A stretch of DNA of 64,000 nucleotides from Arabidopsis thaliana (lineage: Eukaryota > Streptophyta > Magnoliopsida > Brassicales > Brassicaceae). This document shows, in pieces, positions 50,546 to 59,580 of the stretch. Position numbers and translations under genes: made by a program. The DNA lies in contig NC_003074.8 of NCBI RefSeq assembly GCF_000001735.4, positions 21,273,261 through 21,337,260 of the forward strand. Direction: 5' to 3'. Position 1 is the stretch's first letter. The number at the start of each line of letters is the position of its first letter. The notes under the pieces were generated by a model. The model worked only from the letters and a program-made list of their open reading frames with translations, was not told where the DNA came from and did no database searches.

Positions 50546-53500
50546 GGCGTCCTTAGTTGGAATTGCCAAGGACTGAGGAATCCTTGGACAATTCGATACT
50601 TAAAGGAAATGAAAAAAGATCATTTTCCTGATATTTTGTTCCTCATGGAGACCATGAATTGTGATCCTTTTGTTATGAAAATCTTTACTTGGCTTGGATA
50701 TGATTATTTTCACACAATAGAACCAGAAGGCAAAAGTGGAGGTCTCGCTCTTTTTTGGAAAAATAACCTAGAAATTGAGTTTTTGTATGAAGACAAGAAT
50801 CTTTTGGATTTGAAAGTGATTCAAGGTTCTCAAAGTTGGTTTGTTTCTTGTGTGTATGGGAATCCAATGGCAAGTCTCAGATATTTGCTTTTGGACAAGT
50901 TATGCTCTATTGGTGAATTCAGGAAATCAACTTGGTGTATGATAGGTGATTTTAATGATATCACATCTAATCAAGATAAGTTAGGAGGCCCTTCTAGACT
51001 GTCTTCTTCTTTTCAACCATTCAAAGATATGCTTAGCTGGTGTGACATGCATGAATTAGGAAGTTCAGGGAATAGTTACACTTGGGGAGGAACTCGTAAT
51101 GATCAATGGATTCACTGCAAATTAGATAGATGCTTTGGAAATTCGGCTTGGTTTTCTATGTTTCCAAAATCACATCAATGGTTTCTTGAAAAAATGGGTT
51201 CAGATCATAGGCCTGTTCTTGTAAAGTTTGTGAATGATCAGGAAGTCTTTCGTGGTCAATTTCATTTTGATAAAAGATTTGCAGATGATCCTAATTGTGC
51301 AGAAGCTATTCGTTCTTCTTGGAATGAGATTGTTTCTTCAGAAGTGTCGTCATCAATGATGGGATTAGTGGAGTGCAGGAAAGCCATTGGTAAATGGAAA
51401 AAGGGGAATAATTTCAATGCTCAGAACAGAATAAAATGTCTGAGGAAAGAGCTGGATGAGGAAAAAAGTTTTCAGTTTCCTTCTTGGCCTAAAGTCTCAG
51501 TGTTACAAGATCTTTTAAGTGCTGCCTTTTATGAAGAGGAATCTTTCTGGAGGTTAAAGAGTAGAGACAAATGGTTAGATGGAGGTGATAAGAATTCTAA
51601 ATTTTTCCAAGCTTCTGTCAAGGCTAATAGAGTTAAGAACTCACTAAGCTTTTTAGTTGATGAAGAAGGGAATGAACATACTGTAGCTAAAGAGAAAGGC
51701 AACATTGCTTTAAGCTTTTTCAAAGATCTCTTTACTTCGTCCTATCCTGCTAATATGCAATCAATCTTACATGGATTCCAAGCAAGAGTCACTTCTGAAA
51801 TGAATATTGACTTGACTAAAGATGTATCAGAGGAGGAGATTTACAATGCGGTATTCTCTATAAATGCAGAGAGTGCACCAGGTCCTGATGGTTTCACTGC
51901 TCTATTCTTTCAGTCTCATTGGTCTTTAGTTAAGAAGCAGATAATGGAGGACATCTTGGGCTTCTTTCAAACGGGAATCATGCCAGATCAATGGAATCAC
52001 ACACATCTATGTTTGATTCCAAAAATTTCACCCCCAAGAAGAATGGCAGATATTAGACCGATCAGCTTGTGTTCGGTATTATACAAGATCGTGTCAAAGA
52101 TTCTATCTGCTCGTCTGAAGAAACATCTTCCAGAGTTAGTCTCCCCAACCCAATCTGCATTTGTTGCTGAGAGGTTAGCTTCTGATAACATTCTCATTGC
52201 TCATGAGATAATTCATAATTTGAGAACTAATGATAAGATTTCCAAAGAGTTTTTGGCTTTCAAAACAGACATGTCCAAGGCCTATGATAGGGTTGAATGG
52301 CCTTTTTTACAAGGAATTTTAACAGCTATGGGCTTTAATATCAAATGGATTTCTTGGATTATGAGTTGTGTGACTTCAGTCTCTTATTCTGTTCTGATAA
52401 ATGGTCAAGCCTTTGGTAAATTGTTTCCTGAAAGAGGTATAAGACAAGGGGATCCTTTATCCCCTTTTCTTTTTGTTTTGTGCACGGAAGCTTTGGTGCA
52501 TATTCTAAATCAAGCAGAAAGAGATGGGAGAGTAACAGGAATAAGGTTTAATGAGGCGGGGACTTCAATCAATCATTTATTGTTTGCTGACGATACTTTG
52601 ATAATTTGTAAAGCTACAAAGAATGAATGTGAAGAGCTTATGCATTGTTTATCAGAGTATGGACATATCTCAGGACAAGTGATTAACTTGGAAAAGTCTG
52701 CTGTCACCTTTGGAGCCAAAATTGACGAGGACACAAAAGATTGGATTAAGAATAGATCAGGAATCCAATTGGAAGGTGGGTATGGAAAGTATCTGGGACT
52801 ACCGGAATGCTTAAGAGGTTCGAAAAAGGATTTATTTGAGTTCTTAAAGGAAAAATTACAGGCCAGACTCATAGGTTGGTACGCTAAAACTTTATCCCAG
52901 GGGGGTAAAGAGATTCTATTGAAGTCTATTGCGATGGCTCTCCCTGTGTATGCAATGACTTGTTTTAGGCTACCTAAATCTCTATGCTCAAGGTTAACTG
53001 GTGCTATGATTGACTTTTGGTGGAATTCAATGCAGAATACGAAAAAGATTCACTGGATTGGGGCTCAAAAATTAATTTTGCCTAAATCTCTAGGAGGTTT
53101 TGGTTTTAAAGACCTTCAGTGCTTTAATCAAGCTTTATTAGCCAAACAAGCATGGAGAATCTTTAAGAATGAAGATAGTCTTTTGTCCAAGATCTTTAAA
53201 AGCAGGTATTTCCTCAATACTGATTTCCTTAATGCCTCTAAAGGAACACGTCCTTTGTATGCTTGGCAGAGTATTTTGTATGGTCGTGACTTATTGCAGA
53301 AGGGTTTAAAAAAGATTATTGGCAATGGGCAACAAACCATTGTTTGGGTTGATAAGTGGCTTTTTGATGGTCTGAATAGAAGACCTTCGAGTATTCATTC
53401 TTTGATGGATATTAGCATGAAAGTGAATCAACTCATTGACCCCATTTCTGGAAACTGGAATCTGAATCTTATGAGTCAGTTATTTCCTTGGACGGATATT

Positions 53501-54646
53501 CTGATAATGCTTAATCAAAGACCGATGGTAAATCGAAATGATTCTTATTGTTGGTCTGGCAATAATAATGGCATTTACACGGTTAAATCAGGGTATGATC
53601 TGATTAGTCGACAAGCTCATCAAAAGATTTATCAAGAGGCTGCAGTGAACCCTTCAGTAAACCCTCTTTTTTGCAGTATTTGGAGTCTTCATACGGCGCC
53701 TAAAATTAAGGTCTTCTTATGGAAAGTCTTAAAAGGAGCTGTAGCAGTGGAAGACAGACTAAGAACTCGTGGTATCAAGGCAATGGATGGATGCTTAATG
53801 TGTAATGAGGAGAATGAAACAATTAACCACATTTTATTCCAATGTCCATTGGCAAGACAAGTCTGGGCGCTGTCCCTTATGCAATCCCCTGAAAAAGGTT
53901 TTGGATCTTCAATCTTTACTAATATGGACCATGTTTTGAACTATTGTCAGAAACTGAGTAGTTCTAGTAATGTGAGTTATGTTAGTCCTTGGATAATCTG
54001 GGTCTTATGGAAACATAGGAATAAAATTCTGTTTGAGGGAGTTACTTCTGTGACTCAAAGCATTGTAGACAAAGCTTATGTGGATTGTAATCAATGGTGT
54101 TCAGCCCAACAAGATGTCTGTATCAAGGAATCAAAGTCAAAGTTGAATTGGAGTCCTCCTCCTCAGAATGAGATTAAATGCAATATTGGTGTGGCCTGGT
54201 CTAATCGTTTACAAGCTTCTGGTGCATCTTGGGTTGTGAGAGATGCTCTGGGAAAGGTGTTACTTCATAGTAGGAGATCTTATTCTCATGTTCATTCTAT
54301 GTTGGATGCAAAGATTAGAAGTTGGGAATGGGCTCTTACAAGCATGGCACAACATCATTTTGACAGAGTCACTTTCAGAGCCTCAACACATGACATTATT
54401 AAAGCTCTCTACAAACCAGAAGAATGGCCATCATTATTAGGCCATACAAGTCAACTCTTGAAGTTATCACAAAAGAAAAGTGGTTGGTTCATGGCTTTGG
54501 AACCAAAACACTGTAATAAAGGAGCTTTTGAGATTGCTAAGAGTGTTATTACTGGGCACAGATGGCAATCTTATGTCTCTCGGGGTTTTCCCCATTGGCT
54601 AGGAAATCTCTTTGCTTCCGAAATGACTCAGCTAGGGAGATTGTGA
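50546..54646 (+). CDS. LINE ORF2: endonuclease, reverse transcriptase, zinc finger and RNase H-like tail
   Basis: The frame is open from the codon after the ORF1 TAG to TGA at 54644-54646; the first ATG is 50609 (1345 residues from there). The AP-type endonuclease has the Asn motif SWNCQGL at 50555-50575, upstream of that ATG, then (numbering from the ATG) Glu14, GDFND 113-117 and SDH 198-200. The reverse transcriptase has SAPGPDGF, RPISLC, FADD 659-662, and KYLGLP. A zf-RVT follows near 1062 (CLMC...HILFQC), and an RNase H-like domain from about 1190 in which usual acidic catalytic residues seem altered. The start is unresolved: TAG readthrough, reinitiation at a non-ATG codon, or the ATG with loss of the Asn motif. 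Confidence 0.92.
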   Translation, partial: GVLSWNCQGLRNPWTIRYLKEMKKDHFPDILFLMETMNCDPFVMKIFTWLGYDYFHTIEPEGKSGGLALFWKNNLEIEFLYEDKNLLDLKVIQGSQSWFVSCVYGNPMASLRYLLLDKLCSIGEFRKSTWCMIGDFNDITSNQDKLGGPSRLSSSFQPFKDMLSWCDMHELGSSGNSYTWGGTRNDQWIHCKLDRCFGNSAWFSMFPKSHQWFLEKMGSDHRPVLVKFVNDQEVFRGQFHFDKRFADDPNCAEAIRSSWNEIVSSEVSSSMMGLVECRKAIGKWKKGNNFNAQNRIKCLRKELDEEKSFQFPSWPKVSVLQDLLSAAFYEEESFWRLKSRDKWLDGGDKNSKFFQASVKANRVKNSLSFLVDEEGNEHTVAKEKGNIALSFFKDLFTSSYPANMQSILHGFQARVTSEMNIDLTKDVSEEEIYNAVFSINAESAPGPDGFTALFFQSHWSLVKKQIMEDILGFFQTGIMPDQWNHTHLCLIPKISPPRRMADIRPISLCSVLYKIVSKILSARLKKHLPELVSPTQSAFVAERLASDNILIAHEIIHNLRTNDKISKEFLAFKTDMSKAYDRVEWPFLQGILTAMGFNIKWISWIMSCVTSVSYSVLINGQAFGKLFPERGIRQGDPLSPFLFVLCTEALVHILNQAERDGRVTGIRFNEAGTSINHLLFADDTLIICKATKNECEELMHCLSEYGHISGQVINLEKSAVTFGAKIDEDTKDWIKNRSGIQLEGGYGKYLGLPECLRGSKKDLFEFLKEKLQARLIGWYAKTLSQGGKEILLKSIAMALPVYAMTCFRLPKSLCSRLTGAMIDFWWNSMQNTKKIHWIGAQKLILPKSLGGFGFKDLQCFNQALLAKQAWRIFKNEDSLLSKIFKSRYFLNTDFLNASKGTRPLYAWQSILYGRDLLQKGLKKIIGNGQQTIVWVDKWLFDGLNRRPSSIHSLMDISMKVNQLIDPISGNWNLNLMSQLFPWTDILIMLNQRPMVNRNDSYCWSGNNNGIYTVKSGYDLISRQAHQKIYQEAAVNPSVNPLFCSIWSLHTAPKIKVFLWKVLKGAVAVEDRLRTRGIKAMDGCLMCNEENETINHILFQCPLARQVWALSLMQSPEKGFGSSIFTNMDHVLNYCQKLSSSSNVSYVSPWIIWVLWKHRNKILFEGVTSVTQSIVDKAYVDCNQWCSAQQDVCIKESKSKLNWSPPPQNEIKCNIGVAWSNRLQASGASWVVRDALGKVLLHSRRSYSHVHSMLDAKIRSWEWALTSMAQHHFDRVTFRASTHDIIKALYKPEEWPSLLGHTSQLLKLSQKKSGWFMALEPKHCNKGAFEIAKSVITGHRWQSYVSRGFPHWLGNLFASEMTQLGRL

Positions 54647-55002
54647 CAGTGTTCATTGGAGGCTTGATTTGGTTACAGGTGGTTTAACTCAGATTATCAA
54701 ATCAGTCGGAGGTGTCATCTTTGGGAATTAGATGCTCAGATTAATTGCTGAGTTGTTAATCAAATAGAATGTTAGGTGTGGAGGTGGATTAGTTTTTGTC
54801 CTTTTCTAATGATTGTTTTCTTCAGTCAAAGGTTTAGTAAGTTTAGGATTTCCACTTAGGTTCTTCGAGTCTAGTTTTTTAATAATTTCTTTTTTCCTAA
54901 TTTTTTCATTAAGGTTAGAGTCTATATATTATAAGTGTTTACTCCTTTACGTCATTAGGTCTCAGTCTTTCTTGTTCCTTTTCTCTTTTCAATCTTACCT
55001 CC
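54647..55002 (+). promoter_or_regulatory. LINE spacer with TATA-like box before ORF3
   Basis: A 356-bp T-rich, non-coding spacer. TCTATATATTATAAG (54921-54935) sits about 70-80 bp before the ATG at 55003, followed by CT-rich sequence (54961-55000), as in plant 5' leaders. Whether it drives a separate transcript is inference. Confidence 0.35.
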
Positions 55003-56097
55003 ATGGCAGATGAATTGTGGGATGAAATTCAAGGCCTGGATCTAGGTCCTGAGGATCCAGCCCTCTTCATTCCCCATGAAGCTTATGTGTATGTTGAAGA
55101 GTTCAATCGACTGAGTATAATTGCAAGACCTCTCAACCCAAGAGTCCAAAACTTGAACGCGGTGATTGCAGCCTTACCTCGGTACTGGGGAATGACGGTG
55201 CATGTCCATGGAAGAATTCTGGATGCAACTTATGTTCAATTTCTCTTCCAAAATGAAGTTGACTTGCAGTCAGTACAAAGAAGAGAACCATGGATTTTCA
55301 ACAACTGGTTCGTGGCTACTCAAAGATGGGAACCTGCTCCTGCTCTTAACTTTGTTACTTCTATTGATCTTTGGGTGCAGATTAGAGGAATTCCCCTGCC
55401 CTATGTGTGTGAAGAGACGGCTCTAGAGATAGCACGTGACTTAGGAGAAGTCATCATGCTGGATCATCATGACGCAACATCTACTCAAATTACTTATATC
55501 CGAGTTAGAGTGCGTTTTGGCATCACAGACAGGCTCAGATTCTTCCAACGAATCATCTTTGATTCGGGAGAAGTGGTTACCATCAGATTTCAATATGAGC
55601 GCCTCAGAAGAATCTGTAGCAGTTGCTTCAGGTTTACGCACAACAGAGCTTATTGTCCCTATAGACCACGTCCCCACAGCATAGCCAGAGAAAGAGCTGT
55701 CTTCAGAGACAGTGTTCATAGGTCAAGCTTGAACTCTCAATCGCAGATGACGGAGACTTCATTTCCTGCTCCTGTGACACCGCCTCCTAGAATTGCTCAT
55801 CCACCACTGAATCCTGAAGAATTGAGAGCTGCGTATCCATACTATGCATCAGTTAGAGATACTCATACATTACATGTTGGAGAATCTAGTACTGCAAGAC
55901 AACAATGGTCATCGAGTTCTAGTACCACTCCAACAAGAGCAGACACTCCTAATCATGATAACAACAGAGTCTTTGAAGTCGGTCAATCCTCAAGAAGACA
56001 GGAAGTAAGAAGAGAAGCAGAGGATCCTAGACTTCAAACTCGTCTACACAGTGCTTCAAGAATGGGAGAGAGTCTGAAACCTCCCAAAAAGAGATAA
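55003..56097 (+). CDS. LINE ORF3: second DUF4283 / CCHC (ORF1-type) protein, 364 aa
   Basis: An uninterrupted frame from ATG 55003 (CCTCCATGGC, a good context). Residues about 30-195 have the DUF4283 layout (RLSIIARPLNPR, YVQFLFQNEVDLQSV, WVATQRWEP-like segment, DLWVQIRGIPLPY, LGEVIMLD, RVRVRFGITDRLRFF), followed by a CCHC knuckle C205-x2-C208-x4-H213-x4-C218 and a basic Ser/Pro/Arg-rich tail. The knuckle sits at almost exactly the same position as in ORF1 (204-217), but the two sequences are otherwise distant. It is probably a nucleic-acid chaperone or RNA-binding factor. It could have come from another LINE family or be a gag-like gene captured by this element. Confidence 0.85.
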   Translation: MADELWDEIQGLDLGPEDPALFIPHEAYVYVEEFNRLSIIARPLNPRVQNLNAVIAALPRYWGMTVHVHGRILDATYVQFLFQNEVDLQSVQRREPWIFNNWFVATQRWEPAPALNFVTSIDLWVQIRGIPLPYVCEETALEIARDLGEVIMLDHHDATSTQITYIRVRVRFGITDRLRFFQRIIFDSGEVVTIRFQYERLRRICSSCFRFTHNRAYCPYRPRPHSIARERAVFRDSVHRSSLNSQSQMTETSFPAPVTPPPRIAHPPLNPEELRAAYPYYASVRDTHTLHVGESSTARQQWSSSSSTTPTRADTPNHDNNRVFEVGQSSRRQEVRREAEDPRLQTRLHSASRMGESLKPPKKR

Positions 56098-56356
56098 CCA
56101 CTCTAACAAGACTTCTGTCAATTTTTGTTGAAGACTACAGGGAATCTAGGATAGCAGCTTCAAGTAGTTGGATATGTTTTTTTGGTTCTGACATATCCTT
56201 AACTTTGTTAAGTTTCAGGTTTATTATTTCATGTTTCTCGTTTTACTTCTAAGATCATCTTGTTATGTTTGAATCAAAGGTTTGTAAGTGGTTAGACCAC
56301 TCAAACACTTTTTGTAAGAACACAATGACATGAATGAATGAAAGATAACTTTTAGG

Positions 56357-56374
56357 GAAAAAAAAAAAAAAAAA
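56357..56374 (+). repeat. LINE poly(A) tail
   Basis: About 17 A residues after TTTTAGGG (56358-56374), joined directly to the right target-site duplication (56372-56389). The last three A are ambiguous between tail and target. Confidence 0.9.
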
Positions 56375-56389
56375 CGAAAGAAATAGACA
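56372..56389. repeat. Right target-site duplication of the LINE
   Basis: The same 18 bases as 48881-48898. The sequence that follows (56390 on) is the former upstream region of the first F-box gene. Confidence 0.9.
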
Positions 56390-56921
56390 GTGAATTTGAT
56401 GGGCCTTTGGGCTTTAGCGTAATTGTGAATGAGCTCATTTATTCATTGTCGTAATTTATGGTTTGTTCTCTCATGTGCCAATGAAGTCCGTATGTGTGCT
56501 AGCAAGCAAACGATGGTATTGGCCTAACTTTTCGTAGAGATTCTATAAAATTATGTGAAATGCAAAGACCAAATAAGTTTGGGTATAGAATCTCCAGCTA
56601 CTTTTTAAAATACAAAATAATGATACCAGAGTACAGAAATTTAATAGACAGTAGAAATTGCACTTTAATTTCGGGTAGAAGATATCATTAAACTATAGGA
56701 AAAATTGATTAACCAAAAAAAGGTCAACAATGCTACAATACGATTCACTTCAAAATATTTGTAATACACTACCAAAGCTAGATTTGATTCATACTCACAG
56801 ATCTTCCAACGTCTATAACTAAAGAACATAAACACATATATGACATGCCCTACTGCTTTTTACCTCATCCCTTGTCTCTTTTCTTCCCTACTGTCTCTTT
56901 CATTTCTTCTCTCCCTTTGGT
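56390..56921. other. Displaced F-box promoter, flanking repeat copy 2 and F-box 3' flank
   Basis: ATGGGCCTTTGGGCTTTAG (56399-56417) matches the promoter of the second F-box gene (58217-58240). The flanking repeat copy 2 starts at about 56459 (TGGTTTGTTCTCTCATGTGCC). Toward 56921 lies the 3' UTR of the second F-box gene, resembling that of the first (47390-47539). Confidence 0.7.
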
Positions 56922-58136
56922 TTAAGCCTTTTGGTAATGATAATCAGGCTGCGATACTTTGTTACAGCATGAGCAGAGATGCTTGACTTGAGAGATGCTT
57001 GACTTGAGTTGCTTCCCTTTGTTAACCCGAAGATCCTCTACATGGTTAACAAAAGCATAAACTCTACCACAATTCTCAACCGCTTCAAGGTTAGCTCCAA
57101 AATCTTGGATTTCAACGCTCTGGAGAGTGTTCCTCTCGGGATTGAAGTAGAACACATAAAACGGTTTACATGTATATTTCATACACAAAACAATATCACC
57201 TCTAGTAGTCACTCCAGCAACTGAAAAGTCGCAGGAATCAAGGACTTCATTCTCCGGCAGAGTGTACACATATTTAACCCATTCATGCTTCTCGGCATCC
57301 TCTAGAACCCACATACGCAACTCAACGGTGCGCCTTTCACCAGCTTGACCATACTTCCAATTAATCCCACTTAATTTACCCTCATAGTTTACCAAAATCA
57401 ACCCACTAGTATCATCAAGTTGATCATTAAAGCATCCTGCGTCAAAATACTTAAATTCCTCAGACCTTACATCAAAGCAAATGATCACACAAGACGGTAC
57501 ACCAAGAGTCTGAGCTAAGTAATACAAAACTCCATTGATACATATTCCTTCACTCAAAGAACGATCATATGCAGGACAACTAATGATATTACTCCTCCAG
57601 CTCAGTTCCTCAGTTCCTAATGTCAGAATCTCATGATGTTCCCTTTGATCAGAAAATGGATAAGCCTCAGACAATACCTTGAATTGCTTACCAATGGGAT
57701 CAAACCCTAGAAAGCCTCGAGCATTTTTGTACCTCATCAGATCAGGTAAGCTCTCATACATTCCTGTGGTAGGGTTACAAATCACAGGCGATGCATCTTT
57801 TGAGAGCCACAAATCAGGGAAACAGAGCAAACCTGAGACATAGCTACAAATGAATCGGCTTACGTCTCCTGAGAATTTTGTATGATAATCCAAATGAGAA
57901 GACTTCTCATATCGATTCTGTGGCTGCGGCGACGAGAAGAAGAGCCACTCACCATTTCGTTCGGCAGCAAACAGCAGACGTGGACGATTCGAGGATCTGG
58001 TCAGGAAGAGCTCGGTGAAAACTGGACTGCGAAGCATAGACGCCCAGTGCTTCGACAAGGTACGAAATCCAATGACTGACTTCGCCGGCAATCTCGAGAA
58101 GATCTCGAGAATGAGATCATTTGGGATTGGTTCCAT
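56922..58136 (-). CDS. F-box protein, tandem paralogue, 404 aa
   Basis: Single exon from ATG 58136. F-box at residues about 4-45 ([28 protein letters not shown]) and the same associated domain as its neighbour ([71 protein letters not shown]). Near-identity across long blocks and shared 5' and 3' flanks show a local duplication. It is expected to be an SCF substrate receptor with unknown target. Unlike its partner, it keeps its native promoter: TGGGCC and TGGGCT motifs at about 58225-58240, 90-100 bp upstream of the ATG. It probably corresponds to AT3G57590. Confidence 0.92.
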   Translation of the reverse strand: MEPIPNDLILEIFSRLPAKSVIGFRTLSKHWASMLRSPVFTELFLTRSSNRPRLLFAAERNGEWLFFSSPQPQNRYEKSSHLDYHTKFSGDVSRFICSYVSGLLCFPDLWLSKDASPVICNPTTGMYESLPDLMRYKNARGFLGFDPIGKQFKVLSEAYPFSDQREHHEILTLGTEELSWRSNIISCPAYDRSLSEGICINGVLYYLAQTLGVPSCVIICFDVRSEEFKYFDAGCFNDQLDDTSGLILVNYEGKLSGINWKYGQAGERRTVELRMWVLEDAEKHEWVKYVYTLPENEVLDSCDFSVAGVTTRGDIVLCMKYTCKPFYVFYFNPERNTLQSVEIQDFGANLEAVENCGRVYAFVNHVEDLRVNKGKQLKSSISQVKHLCSCCNKVSQPDYHYQKA

Positions 58137-59580
58137 GAAGAAGCGTTTATTGCCGCCGGAGTGTGTGATTGTTTCGTCGGAGAAGGAGAAGGTTTAATAC
58201 GACGCAACAAGATTGGGATTGTATGGGCCTTTGGGCTTTAGCATAGTTGTGAATGAGCTAAGCCCATTTATTCATTGCGATAATTGGGACTTTTGGTTTG
58301 TTCTCTCACGTGCCAATCGGTATGTTAGATATGTGGTAGCGAATGAAGGATTAGTTTTCACAGGGATTCTAAATATCATGTAAAATGTAAAGACCAAATA
58401 TGTTTTGGTAACTGGTTATGGAATCTCTAGCTACTATTAGCAACAAAAAAAAAAGACAGTAGAGGTAGAGCTTGCTTTTTGATTTAGGATGAAGAACAAT
58501 TGTTTAATGGCTAAAGCAAAAGCTTAGTATCTGGTGACAAATGTGTCAATACAGAGATAAATTTATTAGGCTTAGCACTCCTTTTTTTGGATTAAACAAT
58601 CAATAAAAACGAAATAGAAATATAATCAGTTTGTGTTTTTGCTTTAGTGAAACAGAAGAAAATGGGTTCAGTTATTACTTTTTCTTTATTTTTTGGGATT
58701 TGTGTAGAATTATGTACAAGTCATATACTATTAAAATAAATGGGATTAGGGAACAATGTGGTGAGTTAAATGTGATGGTAAGAGAGGAAGGAAGAAGCAT
58801 GGGATAATGGTGAAGGGAGCGGCGCTTAAATCTGAAAATCTCGAGAATGAAGAAAACACGTCACTTCACTCTCACGATCGAACATGTGATTCTTGTGTGC
58901 TGCGACGACTCGTGACTCTTGCCTCTCTTTTTCTCATGCATGGCTCTCCGATTCTCCGACGAAAGAAGGAAACAACAAAAAGATAAAGATGAGATATCGT
59001 AAAAGCTTTAAAGCTTTAAAGTGTCCTCAAGAAAAATAATTCTAGGAACCCAAAAAACCTTGTCTCGCTAGATATCTTGGTAACATGTACAAGTAAAATA
59101 TTAGAGCTAGTCATAACAAAGAAAAACAAAAAAAAAAACATTTGAGTTCCTGATGATTAACAGAAATTTTTGAACATAATAATCCAAAAAAAAAAAAAAT
59201 GTGTGTGTGCAATTGTTCTAACTTCTTAAGCTATCATCAAAAAGGTGTAATAACTAATAAGGTTGGCATTGCGACTGTTTGGAATGCAGGGGACACCAAG
59301 AACTAGGGATTATATTATTCTAGTTTGAGCCTAGGTAGAAGAATTATATAAATATGAAGTTGAGATCAAAAATGGTTAAAAGTTTTTTTTTTTTTTTTTC
59401 TTTTGAAAATAACAGAATATGAGAAAAGCAACGGTCACATGCGCGGGTGAAAAAAGCAATTCTCTAGGAATTGAAGCGAACCGTGACATTATTTAAGCAC
59501 TCACATACTCTTTCTAAGCTCCATTATCATATCCTCTTCTTCCTTCTTCACTATCAATCTTCTTCTCCACTACAACACAA
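58137..59580. other. Intergenic: F-box promoter, flanking repeat copy 3, DREB promoter
   Basis: 58200-58290 is the promoter of the second F-box gene; the flanking repeat copy 3 spans about 58295-58440. From about 58860 the DNA belongs to the DREB promoter, with GAAGAAAACACGTCAC near 58850, a T-tract at about 59381-59399 and a CT-rich leader (59520-59580). No other gene is seen. Confidence 0.55.

Larger units (their letters stand above)
48899..56371 (+). mobile_element. L1-type LINE retrotransposon, apparently intact, three ORFs
   Basis: A 7.47-kb insertion between the two F-box genes, bounded by identical 18-bp target-site duplications and ending in a run of about 17 A. Order: 5' UTR with a 38-bp tandem repeat, ORF1 (49304-50545), ORF2 in the same frame after one TAG (50546-54646), a 356-bp spacer, a third ORF of ORF1 type (55003-56097), 3' UTR and poly(A). 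No frame is broken in over 2,100 codons, the target duplication has not diverged, and the tail is pure, which together suggest a recent insertion. Target-primed reverse transcription explains the tail and the duplication. Confidence 0.93.

Noticed and set aside
50685..50873. Minus-strand frames across LINE ORF2
   Set aside because: They mirror the long plus-strand ORF2 and have no own start context or domain.
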